Numbered from the stretch's first letter, positions 40,806 to 51,060 are shown. The stretch is DNA of 64,000 bases from Atlantibacter hermannii (GCF_009907385.1 NZ_JAAATR010000042.1:248001-312000), one strand, 5' to 3'. Notes: a model not told the origin generated them from the sequence alone. Program-made: numbers and translations.

Positions 40806-41020
40806 CCGGTCACCTCCTGTGTGGGATGTTGGGCATTTTTAATCCGGCGCTCCCGCCCCTGCTGACGGCGGACGTCCGCCAGCAGCGCTTTGCGCTGCCA
40901 CAGGGTATGGGCCACCAGCAACGCCAGCGGAATAAAGGTAAAAGCCACGGCCAGCCAGACATAGAAGGCATAACCGCCCATGGCGAAAAACTCACTCAGG
41001 CTACCAAAGGCGACGTTCAT
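40802..41020 (-). CDS. ccmD: CcmD, small heme exporter accessory protein
   Basis: CcmD is a one-helix membrane protein that helps release holo-CcmE from CcmABC. The 72-residue protein shows [19 protein letters not shown], close to E. coli CcmD, and a basic cytoplasmic tail. It overlaps ccmC and ccmE by 4 bp each. Confidence 0.95.
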   Translation of the reverse strand: MNVAFGSLSEFFAMGGYAFYVWLAVAFTFIPLALLVAHTLWQRKALLADVRRQQGRERRIKNAQHPTQEVTG

Positions 41021-41757
41021 GACAGGCTCCTTCCTTTATTAGCAATCTCTTCAACCCAGGGACGACGGCGATCCTGCATCAGGATCAGGGTGCGCAGGCG
41101 CATTAAGGTCAGGGTCACGAACAGGCCGAGGAACCCGAAGATGGACCAGCGCAGCGGAATACGCATTGATGGATCGATGGATTTTTGCATGTTGGTCGAG
41201 CCCTGATGCAGGGTGTTCCACCACTCCACCGAGAAGTGAATAATCGGCAGGTTAACCACGCCCACCAGCACCAGGATCCCTGCGGCGCGCCCGGCGAGGC
41301 GGCGGTCGTCGAAAGCGTTATACAGCGCGATCACCCCAACGTACAGGAACAGCAGCACCAGCTCCGAGGTTAAGCGGGCGTCCCAAATCCACCAGGTGCC
41401 CCACATCGGCTTGCCCCAGGCGGAGCCGGTCACCAGCGCGATAAAGGTATACACCGCGCCCACCGGGGCCATGGCCGCCACCGCCAGATCGGACATTTTG
41501 ATCTGCCACACCAGGCCGATAAACGCAGCAATCGCCATCCAGGCGTAAATCCCCATCGACCAGATGGCCGCCGGGACGTGGATGTACATGATGCGATAAC
41601 TTTGCCCCTGCTGATAATCCGCCGGCGCCCAGACAAATCCCCAAATCACGCCGACTAACAGCATCACAATGCTGATAATGGCAAACAGAGGAACCAGACG
41701 CCCGCAAAGGTGATAAAGTCGCTCTGGTTTCGCAAGCTGATGCAAGAATTTCCACAT
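41017..41757 (-). CDS. ccmC: CcmC, heme handling protein for CcmE
   Basis: CcmC attaches heme to CcmE in the periplasm. The 246-residue protein has six membrane segments and the WWD motif WGTWWIWDARLTS. It is separated from ccmB by 46 bp, the only noticeable gap in the operon. Confidence 0.96.
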   Translation of the reverse strand: MWKFLHQLAKPERLYHLCGRLVPLFAIISIVMLLVGVIWGFVWAPADYQQGQSYRIMYIHVPAAIWSMGIYAWMAIAAFIGLVWQIKMSDLAVAAMAPVGAVYTFIALVTGSAWGKPMWGTWWIWDARLTSELVLLFLYVGVIALYNAFDDRRLAGRAAGILVLVGVVNLPIIHFSVEWWNTLHQGSTNMQKSIDPSMRIPLRWSIFGFLGLFVTLTLMRLRTLILMQDRRRPWVEEIANKGRSLS

Positions 41758-41803
41758 AGTTATTGGCTCACAAAGCTAAGTTAGCGCCCACGTTTGCGGG
41801 CAA

Positions 41804-42463
41804 TTATTGAATACTGATCCGCAGCGCCGCCGCGGTGGCAAACGGGCACAGCGTGGCGCTCGCCGCCAGGAACGCGCCCAGAATCGCCATGTATCCTTCA
41901 ACCGGTAACGCCATTGAAGCGGCGTCCATCGCCGCCGTCGCGAAAATTAACAGCGGAATGGTGAGCGGCAGCACCAGCAGGCTCAGCAGCACGCCGCCGC
42001 GACGTAAACCCACGGTCAGGCCAACGCCCACCGCGCCGAGAAAACTCAGGGTCGGCGTGCCCAACATCAGCGTCAGGGCCATTACCCACCAGGTATGCAC
42101 GTCGAGACCTAACAGCATCGCCGCCAGCGGAGACAGCACGATCAGCGGCAGGCCGGTAACCACCCAGTGAGCGGTTACTTTCGCTAACACCACGGCAGGC
42201 AAAGGCAGCGGCAGCAGCATTAACTGTTCGAGGGAGCCGTCCTGCCAGTCGTCGCGGAACAGCCGTTCCATGCCTAACAGCGCGGCCAGCAGCGCCGCCA
42301 CCCACACCACGCCGGGGGCGATACGCGCCAGCAACTGGGGCTCAGGGCCAATGCCCAGTGGGAACAGCGTGATAACAATCAGGAAAAACCACAGCGGGTT
42401 AACAATCTCCGCCCCTTTGCGCAGGGCCAGATGTATTTCTCGGGTAAATACTTGCCACATCAT
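41804..42463 (-). CDS. ccmB: CcmB, heme exporter membrane subunit
   Basis: CcmB is the permease of the CcmAB ABC complex that releases holo-CcmE from CcmC. The 219-residue protein has six predicted helices and starts at an ATG overlapping the ccmA stop by 4 bp. Confidence 0.96.
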   Translation of the reverse strand: MMWQVFTREIHLALRKGAEIVNPLWFFLIVITLFPLGIGPEPQLLARIAPGVVWVAALLAALLGMERLFRDDWQDGSLEQLMLLPLPLPAVVLAKVTAHWVVTGLPLIVLSPLAAMLLGLDVHTWWVMALTLMLGTPTLSFLGAVGVGLTVGLRRGGVLLSLLVLPLTIPLLIFATAAMDAASMALPVEGYMAILGAFLAASATLCPFATAAALRISIQ

Positions 42464-43077
42464 GACACCACCCCTTGCGGCAGCGTCAGCCTGCGGAAGG
42501 CGCAGCTTACCGGACGCAGCGGCTGATGGGTGGTCAGCAACACGCTGCCGCCCTGTGCGGCGTGGGCTTCGAGACGGCAGGTCAGCTTTTCGATACCCGC
42601 CGGATCCAGCGCGGTAAACGGCTCATCCAGAATCCACAATTTTGCGGCGCTCAGCCACAGCCGCGCCAGCGCGACACGGCGCTGTTGCCCGGCGGAAAGC
42701 TGGCCTACTGCGACGTCCTCATAGCCCAGCAGGCCGATGGCCGCGAGGGCGTCCCAGCGGGCTTTCATCACCGAATTCGCATGGAAAAAGCGCAGGTTTT
42801 CATCCGCCGTCAGCACCGCCTTGATACCTGGCTGATGCCCTAACCACAGCAGTTGATGATGGAAGCTGTCGCGCGCCCGTTTGATGAGTTCGCCCTGCCA
42901 TTTCACCTCGCCCTCTTCCGGCGTTGCGAGGCCGCTAAGTATGCGTAACAGCGAGGTTTTTCCCGCGCCGTTGACGCCAGCGATTTGGAATATTTCACCC
43001 GGATTCAGGGAAAATGACAGCCCGCGAAACAAAACGCGTTCATCACGGATACATGAGAGATTGAGGACGTCGAGCAT
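42460..43077 (-). CDS. ccmA: CcmA, heme exporter ATPase
   Basis: CcmA is the ATPase partner of CcmB. The 205-residue protein has Walker [11 protein letters not shown] (about residues 34-43), signature [14 protein letters not shown] and Walker [13 protein letters not shown]. It heads the ccm operon. In E. coli the operon follows nap nitrate reductase genes; no nap gene is visible here, so promoter signals should lie in 43078-43276. Confidence 0.96.
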   Translation of the reverse strand: MLDVLNLSCIRDERVLFRGLSFSLNPGEIFQIAGVNGAGKTSLLRILSGLATPEEGEVKWQGELIKRARDSFHHQLLWLGHQPGIKAVLTADENLRFFHANSVMKARWDALAAIGLLGYEDVAVGQLSAGQQRRVALARLWLSAAKLWILDEPFTALDPAGIEKLTCRLEAHAAQGGSVLLTTHQPLRPVSCAFRRLTLPQGVVS

Positions 43078-43276
43078 CCAGACAGCTCCTTCTGAAATGG
43101 CAAGGAATCATAACACAGAGTAATTGCAGGCCTTAAATGCCAGACGGCAGAAATGCTACCCCAAAAGGAGTAATGATGCCTGCCAGATCAAAAAGACTCC
43201 GAATTGTCGGGAAATGGCCGTTGGTTTTCCCAAAACCGCTACGCTTAAAGGACATTCACTGCGAGGCAAAAGCATC

Positions 43277-44236
43277 ATGGACAAACTCAACGAAGACAAA
43301 ATTGAGGATGAAAAAATTGGCGAATCCGGTGAAGAGCTGGAAGTTGAGAGCGAAGAAAAGAAGAGCGGAAAAGACATCGAAGTGGATGAAGAACGCCTGC
43401 CCTCCCGGGCGATGGCTATCCATGAACATATCCGCCAGGACGGGGAGAAGGAGATGGAGCGCGACGCCATGGCGTTGCTGTGGTCGGCCATCGCTGCCGG
43501 GCTTTCCATGGGGGCGTCACTGCTGGGCAAAGGGATTTTTCACGTTCATCTTGAAGGCGTACCGGGCGGTTTTTTACTGGAAAATTTCGGCTACACCCTT
43601 GGGTTTATTATCGTCATCATGGCGCGCCAGCAACTGTTCACCGAGAACACCGTGACCGCCGTTTTACCGGTGATGCAAAACCCCACCGGCAGCAACTTTT
43701 TGCTGCTGTTGCGGCTGTGGAGCGTGGTGCTGACAGGTAACCTGATCGGCACCGGGCTGGCGGCGCTGGCCTTCGAATTTATGCCGATTTTTGATGAGAC
43801 CACCCGCGAGGCGTTCGTCAATATCGGCCTGAAAGTGATGGAAAACACGCCGGGCGAAATGTTCGCTAATGCGATTGTTTCCGGCTGGCTCATCGCCACC
43901 ATGGTATGGATGTTCCCCTCGGCGGGGCCAGCCAAAATCGTGGTGATCATCATCATGACCTGGCTTATTGCCCTGTGCGACACCACCCACATTGTGGTGG
44001 GCACCGTGGAAATTCTGTATCTGGTGTTCAACGGCGATATCCACTGGACCGAGTTTGTCTGGCCTTTCGCCCTGCCGACCCTGGCCGGGAACATCTGCGG
44101 CGGCACCTTTATCTTCGCGCTGATGAGCCATGCGCAAATACGTAATGATATGAGCAACAAGAAAAAAGCCGAAGCCAAAGCGCGGCAAAAGGAACAGGAG
44201 CGACAACAGAAAAAACAGCAGGCTTCAGAGCAATAA
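43277..44236 (+). CDS. yfdC: YfdC, formate/nitrite transporter (FNT) family protein
   Basis: The 319-residue protein has a strongly charged, mostly acidic N-terminal region of about 80 residues, a six-helix FNT domain and a long Lys/Gln-rich basic tail. FNT proteins are pentameric anion channels; the YfdC substrate is not established. The start MDKLNEDKIEDEK gives a length close to E. coli YfdC; the open frame from 43124 adds 51 residues without similarity. Confidence 0.93.
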   Translation: MDKLNEDKIEDEKIGESGEELEVESEEKKSGKDIEVDEERLPSRAMAIHEHIRQDGEKEMERDAMALLWSAIAAGLSMGASLLGKGIFHVHLEGVPGGFLLENFGYTLGFIIVIMARQQLFTENTVTAVLPVMQNPTGSNFLLLLRLWSVVLTGNLIGTGLAALAFEFMPIFDETTREAFVNIGLKVMENTPGEMFANAIVSGWLIATMVWMFPSAGPAKIVVIIIMTWLIALCDTTHIVVGTVEILYLVFNGDIHWTEFVWPFALPTLAGNICGGTFIFALMSHAQIRNDMSNKKKAEAKARQKEQERQQKKQQASEQ

Positions 44237-44270
44237 TGGCGACGGAATGAGCAATCAGGCGGCTAAGCCC

Positions 44271-44298
44271 TTAACGCAGCACTAAAAACGAGTATACT
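44271..44298 (+). promoter_or_regulatory. Promoter of tRNA-Arg
   Basis: A -10 TATACT (44293-44298) and a -35-like TTAACG (44271-44276) with 16 bp spacing precede the tRNA by 11 bp. The region between -10 and the tRNA is GC-rich (AGCGCCGCC), as in stringently controlled stable-RNA promoters. Confidence 0.6.
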
Positions 44299-44309
44299 AG
44301 CGCCGCCTT

Positions 44310-44384
44310 GTCCCCTTAGTTAAATGGATATAACGAGCCCCTCCTAAGGGCTAGTTGCAGGTTCGATTCCTGCAGGGGACACCA
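44310..44384 (+). tRNA. argW: tRNA-Arg (anticodon CCT)
   Basis: The 75-base sequence folds as a cloverleaf: acceptor arm GTCCCC/GGGGAC, anticodon stem AGCCC/GGGCT enclosing loop CTCCTAA with anticodon CCT at 44343-44345, T loop GGTTCGATTCC and encoded CCA. It is nearly identical to E. coli argW, which reads the rare AGG codon. In E. coli K-12 this gene is the attachment site of prophage CPS-53; here no integrase or prophage follows. Confidence 0.97.
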
Positions 44385-44701
44385 TTTACCCTCTCTTCTT
44401 TAGCCCCGCTTCTTTGCCGTTTCATGCTTGCTGAAGTCATCCGCAAATCTGCTGATTTAACATAAGGTTACACCGGATACACCCCTGCATGAAAAAAAGG
44501 CGTTTTTCCGTATTTGCCCGCTTGTTAACCCTGAAAATTAAGCGTAGATTAGCGCCCGGATGTGACCCACATCCCCCAATCCAGGCGAAGCGGCAGGCAC
44601 ACCAGGGATTTGTCCCAAAGTGAAATGCGTGCGGTTTTACCTTTCTATAATGAGACCTGACGTTAATTTTGGCGTGTCGAGCGATGCGCGGAGCGAGTGA
44701 C
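44385..44701. other. Intergenic region after tRNA-Arg, no protein gene recognised
   Basis: No supported coding frame or prophage remnant is visible in this stretch. A TATAAT (44646-44651) without a clear -35 lies about 50 bp before ypdK and is a plausible promoter for it. Confidence 0.5.
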
Positions 44702-44773
44702 GTGAAATATTTATTTATGGGCGTTTCAGTAATGGTCGTACTCTGGGCCGGCACTTTTGCGCTGATGATTTAG
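44702..44773 (+). CDS. ypdK: YpdK, 23-residue single-helix membrane protein
   Basis: A GTG-started frame encodes 23 residues beginning MKYLFMGVSVMVVLWAG and ending FALMI, closely matching E. coli YpdK in sequence and length. A GGAGCG ribosome binding site lies six bases upstream. The whole peptide is a hydrophobic helix suited to the inner membrane. Its location beside alaC on the opposite strand is as in E. coli. Function is unknown. Confidence 0.85.
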   Translation: MKYLFMGVSVMVVLWAGTFALMI

Positions 44774-44799
44774 TCTGCAGCCTGAGCCGATCAAAAATA

Positions 44800-44825
44800 C
44801 AGGAGCCTTTTGGCTCCTGTTGTCG
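44800..44825. terminator. Bidirectional terminator between ypdK and alaC
   Basis: CAGGAGCC (44800-44807) pairs with GGCTCCTG (44812-44819) around TTTT; T-rich on the plus side, and reading TATTTTTGA after the stem on the minus strand. Confidence 0.85.
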
Positions 44826-44828
44826 TTT

Positions 44829-46067
44829 TTAGGGCTGATTTTCCAGCGGGGTTTTATTCGATACCGGCAGCAGCCCGTCGGCGCGGAACATTGCTTTGAT
44901 GCCCCTCACCGCCTGACGGATACGGTCACGGTTTTCAATCAGGGCGAAACGCACATGGGTGTCGCCGTAATCACCGAAGCCAATGCCCGGTGATACGCAC
45001 ACTTTAGCGTCCTGCAGCAGTTTCTTGGCGAATTCCAGCGAGCCCATCGCCGCGTAGGGCTCAGGGATTTTGGCCCATACGTACATTGAGGCTTTTGGCA
45101 TTTCCACCATCCAGCCCGCTTCGTGCAGCCCTTTCACCAGCACATCGCGGCGGCGTTTGTACTGTTCGGCAATATCGCGCACGCATTGCTGATCGCCTTC
45201 CAGCGCCGCGATGGCCGCCACCTGTAACGGGGTAAACGTGCCGTAATCGTGATAGCTTTTAATCCGCGCCAGGGCGCTGACCAGTTCCTGGTTGCCCACC
45301 ATAAAACCGATGCGCCAGCCCGCCATGTTGTAGCTTTTTGACAGAGTAAAAAACTCTACCGCCACATCGCGCGCGCCAGGCACCTGCATGATAGACGGCG
45401 CTTTCCAGCCATCGTAGACGATATCCGCATAGGCCAAATCATGCACGACCAGTACGTCATAGCGTTTCGCCAGCGCCACCACTTTTTCGAAGAACTCCAG
45501 CTCTACGCATTGTGATGTCGGGTTCGACGGGAAGCCGAGGATCATCATTTTCGGTTTCGGATAGCTTTCACGAATGGCGCGTTCCAGTTCGTTAAAGAAG
45601 TCGACGCCCTCCACTAACGGCACCGAGCGCACCTGCGCGCCGGCAATCACCGCGCCGTAAATGTGGATAGGGTAACTGGGGTTCGGCACCAGCACCGTAT
45701 CGCCGTGATCCAGCGTCGCCAGCATCAAATGCGCCAGTCCCTCTTTGGAACCGATCGTCACGATGGCTTCGCTTTCCGGGTCAATATCTACCTGATAGCG
45801 ATCCTGATACCAGCGAGAAATCGCCCGGCGCAAACGCGGGATGCCGCGCGAGGTGGAATAACCGTGCGTATCGGGGCGCTGGGCCACGGTGCAGAGTTTC
45901 TCGACAATATGCGGCGGGGTCGCGCCATCGGGGTTGCCCATACTGAAATCGATAATATCTTCGCCGCGCCGACGCGCAGCCATTTTCAGTTCAGCGGTGA
46001 TGTTAAAAACGTACGGGGGAAGACGATCGATACGCGCAAAACGGCGTTTGGGACTGAAGTCAGCCAT
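44829..46067 (-). CDS. alaC: AlaC, alanine aminotransferase
   Basis: AlaC makes alanine from pyruvate and glutamate. The 412-residue type I aminotransferase has the PLP-lysine motif [15 protein letters not shown]. The start [10 protein letters not shown] gives the E. coli length; the frame from 46118 adds 17 unrelated residues. Confidence 0.97.
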   Translation of the reverse strand: MADFSPKRRFARIDRLPPYVFNITAELKMAARRRGEDIIDFSMGNPDGATPPHIVEKLCTVAQRPDTHGYSTSRGIPRLRRAISRWYQDRYQVDIDPESEAIVTIGSKEGLAHLMLATLDHGDTVLVPNPSYPIHIYGAVIAGAQVRSVPLVEGVDFFNELERAIRESYPKPKMMILGFPSNPTSQCVELEFFEKVVALAKRYDVLVVHDLAYADIVYDGWKAPSIMQVPGARDVAVEFFTLSKSYNMAGWRIGFMVGNQELVSALARIKSYHDYGTFTPLQVAAIAALEGDQQCVRDIAEQYKRRRDVLVKGLHEAGWMVEMPKASMYVWAKIPEPYAAMGSLEFAKKLLQDAKVCVSPGIGFGDYGDTHVRFALIENRDRIRQAVRGIKAMFRADGLLPVSNKTPLENQP

Positions 46068-46310
46068 AGATTCCTCGAAGTTACGTAAGCGCCCGGACCG
46101 TCCGAGCGACGCTGCCACTGATGTGGCCTGTAAAGAAAATAGCCTGAAAAATTTTGTTCTGTCGAGAGGCTTTAAAAAAAATAATTGCGGAGGAAAAAAC
46201 CGGAAACTTCATTTGAAACTAATCCCTGTTTTATTCGATTATCAGGCTATATATTAACTCTGTCGCAACAAAACAATAACCATCAATTCTCTTCAGCCGG
46301 AGTTAACATC

Positions 46311-47549
46311 ATGCCCCTACACATTGACGATCTCCCCACCGCTATTCGCGAGATAAAACAGCAACTTCGTCGCGATCTTCCGCACTATCAGCAGATATTC
46401 CAGGAACTGGAGGCCGATATTTCACGCCAGATCGACGCGATCCGCGCAGAACAGGCGCGTGGTGAAAACCCGGTACCGCAGATCCATGCCGATGACATTC
46501 TCGCTGGCCGCATTTCCGATCGGCAGAAAGCGCTTGTCCGCCAGCGCGGTTGCTGCGTGATTAAAGGCGTGTTCGCGGAACAGACCGCCCGCGCCTGGAA
46601 TGATGAAGTCGGCAACTATCTGGAACGCAACAACTTTGTCGAGAAGCTAAAGAACGCGGCGGAAGACAACTATTTCGGCACCCTTGCCGACAGTAAGCCG
46701 CAGATTTACGGCATCTACTGGTCGAAGCCGCAGGTGGAGGCCCGTCAGGACGCGCGTATGAAAGCGGCGCAGGTGTTTCTCAATAATCTCTGGCAGACCG
46801 AAAGCCACGGCAAACAGCATTTCGACCCGAACCGGGTAGTGAGCTATGCCGATCGCACCCGTCGTCGTCCGCCGCGCTCCGGCTCGTTAGGTCTCTCTCC
46901 GCACGTGGACGGCGGTTCGGTAGAGCGCTGGCTGGATGAGAATTTCCGTCACGTTTACCGTCACGTATTCAGCGGCGAGTGGCAGCGCTACAATCCGTTT
47001 GATGCCGAAGGCCGTACAGAAGCGCGTGAAATCCCCTCCCCCGCGGTGTGCTCGATGTTCCGCACCTTCCAGGGCTGGACCGCGCTCTCCGAGCAGCGCA
47101 AGCACGCCGGCACCTTAACCCTGCTGCCGGTGGCCAACGCCATGGCGTATATTTTACTGCGCGCCTTGCAGGACGACGTACTGGACGATTCGCTGTGCGA
47201 AGCGAAACCAGGCCGGGCGCTTTCCATTAACCAAACCTGGCATCCCCTTTTATTAACCGGGATATCCTCAATTCCTGATATGGAGCCGGGCGACACGGTT
47301 TTCTGGCACTGCGATGTGATCCATGCGGTGGAAAACGAGCATAACGGCGAGTTCGACAGCAACGTGATGTATATCGCCGCCGCGCCGTGGTGCGAGAAAA
47401 ACGCCGCCTATCTGAAGCGTCAGTGGCCGGCATTTGTGGAAGGTAGATCGCCGCCGGACTTTGCCGCCGACGATTTTGAGGTCGATTTCGATGGCCGCGC
47501 CACCGAAGCCGATCTCACCCCGGCCGGTAAGGAACAGCTACAGGGCTAA
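46311..47549 (+). CDS. DUF1479 (YbiU-like) putative 2-oxoglutarate/iron oxygenase-fold protein
   Basis: The 412-residue soluble protein belongs to DUF1479, like E. coli YbiU. An HxD motif ([10 protein letters not shown]) and a downstream His (HCDVIHAVE) are arranged as in Fe(II)/2-oxoglutarate oxygenases, with Arg-rich segments that could bind the co-substrate; catalytic activity is inference only. The start at 46311 follows a CCGGAG ribosome binding site; the frame from 46185 would add 42 unrelated residues. In E. coli ybiU is elsewhere, so this copy between alaC and ypdA is an accessory insertion. Confidence 0.85.
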   Translation: MPLHIDDLPTAIREIKQQLRRDLPHYQQIFQELEADISRQIDAIRAEQARGENPVPQIHADDILAGRISDRQKALVRQRGCCVIKGVFAEQTARAWNDEVGNYLERNNFVEKLKNAAEDNYFGTLADSKPQIYGIYWSKPQVEARQDARMKAAQVFLNNLWQTESHGKQHFDPNRVVSYADRTRRRPPRSGSLGLSPHVDGGSVERWLDENFRHVYRHVFSGEWQRYNPFDAEGRTEAREIPSPAVCSMFRTFQGWTALSEQRKHAGTLTLLPVANAMAYILLRALQDDVLDDSLCEAKPGRALSINQTWHPLLLTGISSIPDMEPGDTVFWHCDVIHAVENEHNGEFDSNVMYIAAAPWCEKNAAYLKRQWPAFVEGRSPPDFAADDFEVDFDGRATEADLTPAGKEQLQG

Positions 47550-47630
47550 CCACTGATTGCCTCTGGCGTCTGTTCATCAGGCGCCAGGTTTTCTATCATA
47601 GTCCCTCTGCTTGCCATCTGAGTTCCCTCC

Positions 47631-49328
47631 GTGCACGAAATTTTTAACATGCTTCTGGCGGTTTTTGACCGCGCCGCGCTGATGCTGATCTGCCTGTTCT
47701 TCCTGATCCGCATCCGGTTGTTCCGTGAACTGCTGCATAAAAGCGCCCATACGCCGCGTGAACTGCTGGCGGTCACCGCTATCTTTTCGATGTTTGCGCT
47801 GTTCAGCACCTGGTCCGGCGTCCCGGTTGAGGGGTCGCTGGTTAACGTGCGCATTATTGCGGTGATGGCAGGCGGCATCCTGTTCGGCCCGTGGGTGGGC
47901 ATCATTACCGGCGCGATTGCGGGCGTGCACCGTTACCTGATCGATATCGGCGGTATTACCTCGATCCCCTGTTTGATCACCAGCATCATCGCCGGCTTTC
48001 TTTCCGGCTGGATCCACATGCGGGTGCCGAAAGCCCAGCGCTGGCGCGTTGGGATCGTCGGCGGCATGGTGTGCGAAACCCTGACGATGATCCTGGTCGT
48101 CGCATGGGCGCCCTCCACTGAGCTGGGCCTGGATATCGTGTCAAAAATCGGCATCCCGATGATATTAGGCACCGTGTCGATTGGCTTTATCGTTCTGCTG
48201 GTGCAGAGCGTAGAAGGGGAAAAAGAGGCCAGCGCCGCGCGCCAGGCCAAGCTGGCGCTGGATATCGCCAACAAAACCCTGCCGCTGTTCCGCCACGTTA
48301 ACAGCGATGCGCTGCGCCAGGTGTGCCAGATTATCCGCCGCGACATCCATGCCGACGCGGTGGCCATCACCAATACCGACAATGTGCTGGCCTACGTGGG
48401 CGTGGGCGAACACAACTATCAGCAAAACGACGACGGCATCAGCCCCACGACCCGTCAGGCGATTAACGACGGGAAGATCATCATCAAAAACAATGATGAA
48501 GCCCATCGTACCCCGGAAATACACTCGATGCTGGTGATCCCGCTGTGGGAGAAAGGCATCGTAACCGGCACCCTGAAGATTTATTACTGCCATGCGCACC
48601 AGATCACCTCATCGCTCCAGGAGATGGCGGTGGGCCTGTCGCAGATCATCTCTACGCAGCTGGAAGTCTCACGCGCCGAGCAGCTGCGCGAGATGGCGGA
48701 TAAAGCGGAGCTGCGCGCGTTGCAAAGCAAAATCAACCCGCATTTTCTGTTTAATGCGCTGAACGCGATTTCGTCATCTATCCGGCTTAATCCGGACACC
48801 GCGCGCCAGCTGATTTTCAATCTCTCGCGCTACCTGCGCTACAACATTGAATTAAAAGATGACGAGCTGATTGATATCAAAAAAGAGCTGTACCAGATTA
48901 AAGATTACATCGCCATTGAGCAGGCGCGTTTCGGCGATAAGCTCACGGTGATTTACGACATTGATGAAGAGGTAAACTGCGTGGTGCCGAGCCTGCTGAT
49001 CCAGCCGCTGGTGGAAAACGCCATCGTCCACGGCATCCAGCCCTGTAAGGGCAAAGGCGTGGTGACCATTAGCGTCACTGAGTCCGGCAGCCGGGTGCGT
49101 ATCGCGGTGCGCGATACCGGGCACGGCATCGATCCTGACGTGGTGGCGCGGGTCGAGGCGGACGAGATGCCGGGCAATAAAATCGGCCTGCTGAACGTGC
49201 ATCATCGGGTGAAACTGCTGTACGGCGAAGGGCTGCAAATCCGCCAGCTTACCCCCGGCACCGAAATCGCCTTCTACGTGCCCAACCAGCCGCTGGCGCG
49301 CCCTGCCGTCGCCGCGCAATTTTCCTGA
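47631..49328 (+). CDS. ypdA: YpdA (PyrS), LytS-type pyruvate sensor kinase
   Basis: YpdA is the membrane sensor kinase of the YpdAB (PyrSR) system, which in E. coli responds to external pyruvate. The 565-residue protein has a 5TM-LYT N-terminal domain (about residues 1-200), a GAF domain (about 220-345) and the His kinase motif [12 protein letters not shown] with a C-terminal ATPase domain. The start is GTG, giving the exact E. coli length. It is followed by ypdB after 9 bp. Confidence 0.96.
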   Translation: MHEIFNMLLAVFDRAALMLICLFFLIRIRLFRELLHKSAHTPRELLAVTAIFSMFALFSTWSGVPVEGSLVNVRIIAVMAGGILFGPWVGIITGAIAGVHRYLIDIGGITSIPCLITSIIAGFLSGWIHMRVPKAQRWRVGIVGGMVCETLTMILVVAWAPSTELGLDIVSKIGIPMILGTVSIGFIVLLVQSVEGEKEASAARQAKLALDIANKTLPLFRHVNSDALRQVCQIIRRDIHADAVAITNTDNVLAYVGVGEHNYQQNDDGISPTTRQAINDGKIIIKNNDEAHRTPEIHSMLVIPLWEKGIVTGTLKIYYCHAHQITSSLQEMAVGLSQIISTQLEVSRAEQLREMADKAELRALQSKINPHFLFNALNAISSSIRLNPDTARQLIFNLSRYLRYNIELKDDELIDIKKELYQIKDYIAIEQARFGDKLTVIYDIDEEVNCVVPSLLIQPLVENAIVHGIQPCKGKGVVTISVTESGSRVRIAVRDTGHGIDPDVVARVEADEMPGNKIGLLNVHHRVKLLYGEGLQIRQLTPGTEIAFYVPNQPLARPAVAAQFS

Positions 49329-49337
49329 GGAGGAGCG

Positions 49338-50069
49338 ATGAAAGCGATCATCGTGGAAGATGAAATCCTGGCCCAACAGGAACTGAGCTGGCTGATTAAT
49401 CATCACAGCAAAATCGAGATTGTCGGCACCTTCGACGACGGTCTGGACGTGCTGAAGTATCTCCAGCACCACACCGTTGACGCCATTTTTCTTGATATCA
49501 ACATTCCATCGCTGGACGGCGTGCTGCTGGCGCAAAATATCAGTAAGTTCGCCAATAAACCGTTCATCGTGTTTATTACCGCGTGGAAAGAGCATGCCGT
49601 GGAGGCGTTTGAACTGGAGGCGTTTGACTACATTCTCAAACCCTGGCAGGAGTCGCGCATCATCAGTATGCTGCAAAAGCTGGAGGCCGCCGGTCAGCAG
49701 CAGGCCAGCCCGCACAGCGCTGCGCCGACCAGCCGGGAAAACGCCACCATCAATTTGATCAAAGACGAGCGGATCATCGTCACCGACATCAACGACATCT
49801 ACTATGCCGAAGCCCACGAAAAAATGACCTTCGTGTATACCAAACGCGAGGCCTACGTGATGCCGATGAATATCACCGAGTTTTTCAGCCGGTTGCCGGA
49901 GGGGCATTTCTTCCGCTGCCACCGCTCGTACTGCGTGAATCTCAATAAAATCCGCGAGATAGAGCCGTGGTTTAACAATACTTACATTCTGCGGCTGCGG
50001 GATCTGGATTTCCAGGTACCGGTCAGCCGCAGCCGGGTAAAAGAGTTTCGCCAGTTAATGCGGCTGTAA
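49338..50069 (+). CDS. ypdB: YpdB (PyrR), LytTR response regulator
   Basis: The 243-residue protein has a receiver domain with phosphoacceptor Asp in AIFLDINIPS and a C-terminal LytTR DNA-binding domain (about residues 140-243). In E. coli YpdB activates yhjX; that target is not in this window. The ypdC and fry genes that follow in K-12 are absent, so glk is adjacent and convergent. Confidence 0.96.
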   Translation: MKAIIVEDEILAQQELSWLINHHSKIEIVGTFDDGLDVLKYLQHHTVDAIFLDINIPSLDGVLLAQNISKFANKPFIVFITAWKEHAVEAFELEAFDYILKPWQESRIISMLQKLEAAGQQQASPHSAAPTSRENATINLIKDERIIVTDINDIYYAEAHEKMTFVYTKREAYVMPMNITEFFSRLPEGHFFRCHRSYCVNLNKIREIEPWFNNTYILRLRDLDFQVPVSRSRVKEFRQLMRL

Positions 50070-50072
50070 AAA

Positions 50073-50093
50073 AAGCGCCTTGCGGCGCTTTTT
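50073..50093. terminator. Bidirectional terminator between ypdB and glk
   Basis: AAGCGCC (50073-50079) pairs with GGCGCTT (50084-50090) around TTGC, with A- and T-runs on either side. Confidence 0.88.
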
Positions 50094-50094
50094 G

Positions 50095-51060
50095 TCAGAG
50101 AACCTGTCCGAGGATCTGGCGTAAATGCGCGCCAGCGCCCAGCAGGCCAGGCTGATCGTGGACGATCAGATACACCGGAATATCCTGCACGTAAGCCCTG
50201 AAACGGCCTTTGTCTTCAAAACCGCCGCGGAAGCCCGACGCGCGGAAGAAATCCAGGAAGCGCGGCACAATCCCACCGGCGATGTAAACGCCGCCGAAGG
50301 TCGCCAGGTTCAGCGCCAGGTTGCCGCCGAAGCGCCCCATAATCACGCAAAACAGCGACAGCGCGCGACGGCAGTCGATGCAGGCATCGTCGAGCGCCCG
50401 CTCAGTAACATCCTTCGGCTGGAGATTTTCCGGCAACCGGCCATCGGCTTTCACAATCGCGCGATAGAGATTCACCAGACCCGGCCCGGACAATACGCGT
50501 TCGGCTGAAACGTGGCCGATTTCCGCGCGTAATTCTTCAAGAATAATGCCCTCTTCTTCGCTGTTGGGCGCGAAGTCCACATGGCCGCCTTCGCCCGGCA
50601 GGCTGATCCAGCGCTTATCGACATGCACCAGATGCGACACGCCAAGGCCAGTGCCCGCGCCATAAACGGCAATAGGTTTGCCTTCTACCGGCTCGCCGCC
50701 GCCGAACTGGATCAGGTGATCTTTTTTCAGCATCGGGATCGCCATGGAAACGGCGGTGAAATCATTGATGATTTCCAGATGATCGAAGCCGAGGTTGTTG
50801 CGCATCTCTTCGGTAGAAAACGCCCAGGTATGGTTAGTCATCGCCACCCAGTCGCCGGTGATGGGGCAAGCAATGGCGATGCAGCCTTCGGTAACCGTTG
50901 CGTCATGCTCGGTCAGATAGACCCGTACCACCGCTTCAAGCGTGGGGTAATCCAGCCCGGAATAGGTTTTTGCGCGCTCGATGGCGCCGGTTTCAAGGTT
51001 ACAGAGCGCTAAGCGTGCGTTGGTGCCGCCTACATCTCCCACCAATGCAAATTTGGTCAT
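50095..51060 (-). CDS. glk: Glk, glucokinase
   Basis: Glk phosphorylates free cytoplasmic glucose with ATP. The 321-residue protein starts [19 protein letters not shown] (phosphate-binding motif) and contains [11 protein letters not shown]. Length equals E. coli Glk. It is divergent from yfeO across about 200 bp, where I see no further gene. Confidence 0.97.
   Translation of the reverse strand: MTKFALVGDVGGTNARLALCNLETGAIERAKTYSGLDYPTLEAVVRVYLTEHDATVTEGCIAIACPITGDWVAMTNHTWAFSTEEMRNNLGFDHLEIINDFTAVSMAIPMLKKDHLIQFGGGEPVEGKPIAVYGAGTGLGVSHLVHVDKRWISLPGEGGHVDFAPNSEEEGIILEELRAEIGHVSAERVLSGPGLVNLYRAIVKADGRLPENLQPKDVTERALDDACIDCRRALSLFCVIMGRFGGNLALNLATFGGVYIAGGIVPRFLDFFRASGFRGGFEDKGRFRAYVQDIPVYLIVHDQPGLLGAGAHLRQILGQVL

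Noticed and set aside
44385-44701. Prophage or lpxP remnant after tRNA-Arg
   Set aside because: No coding similarity or repeat of the tRNA 3' end could be seen by eye.
48852-49922. A 356-codon open frame opposite ypdA-ypdB
   Set aside because: It spans two well-identified genes on the other strand and shows no recognisable domain.
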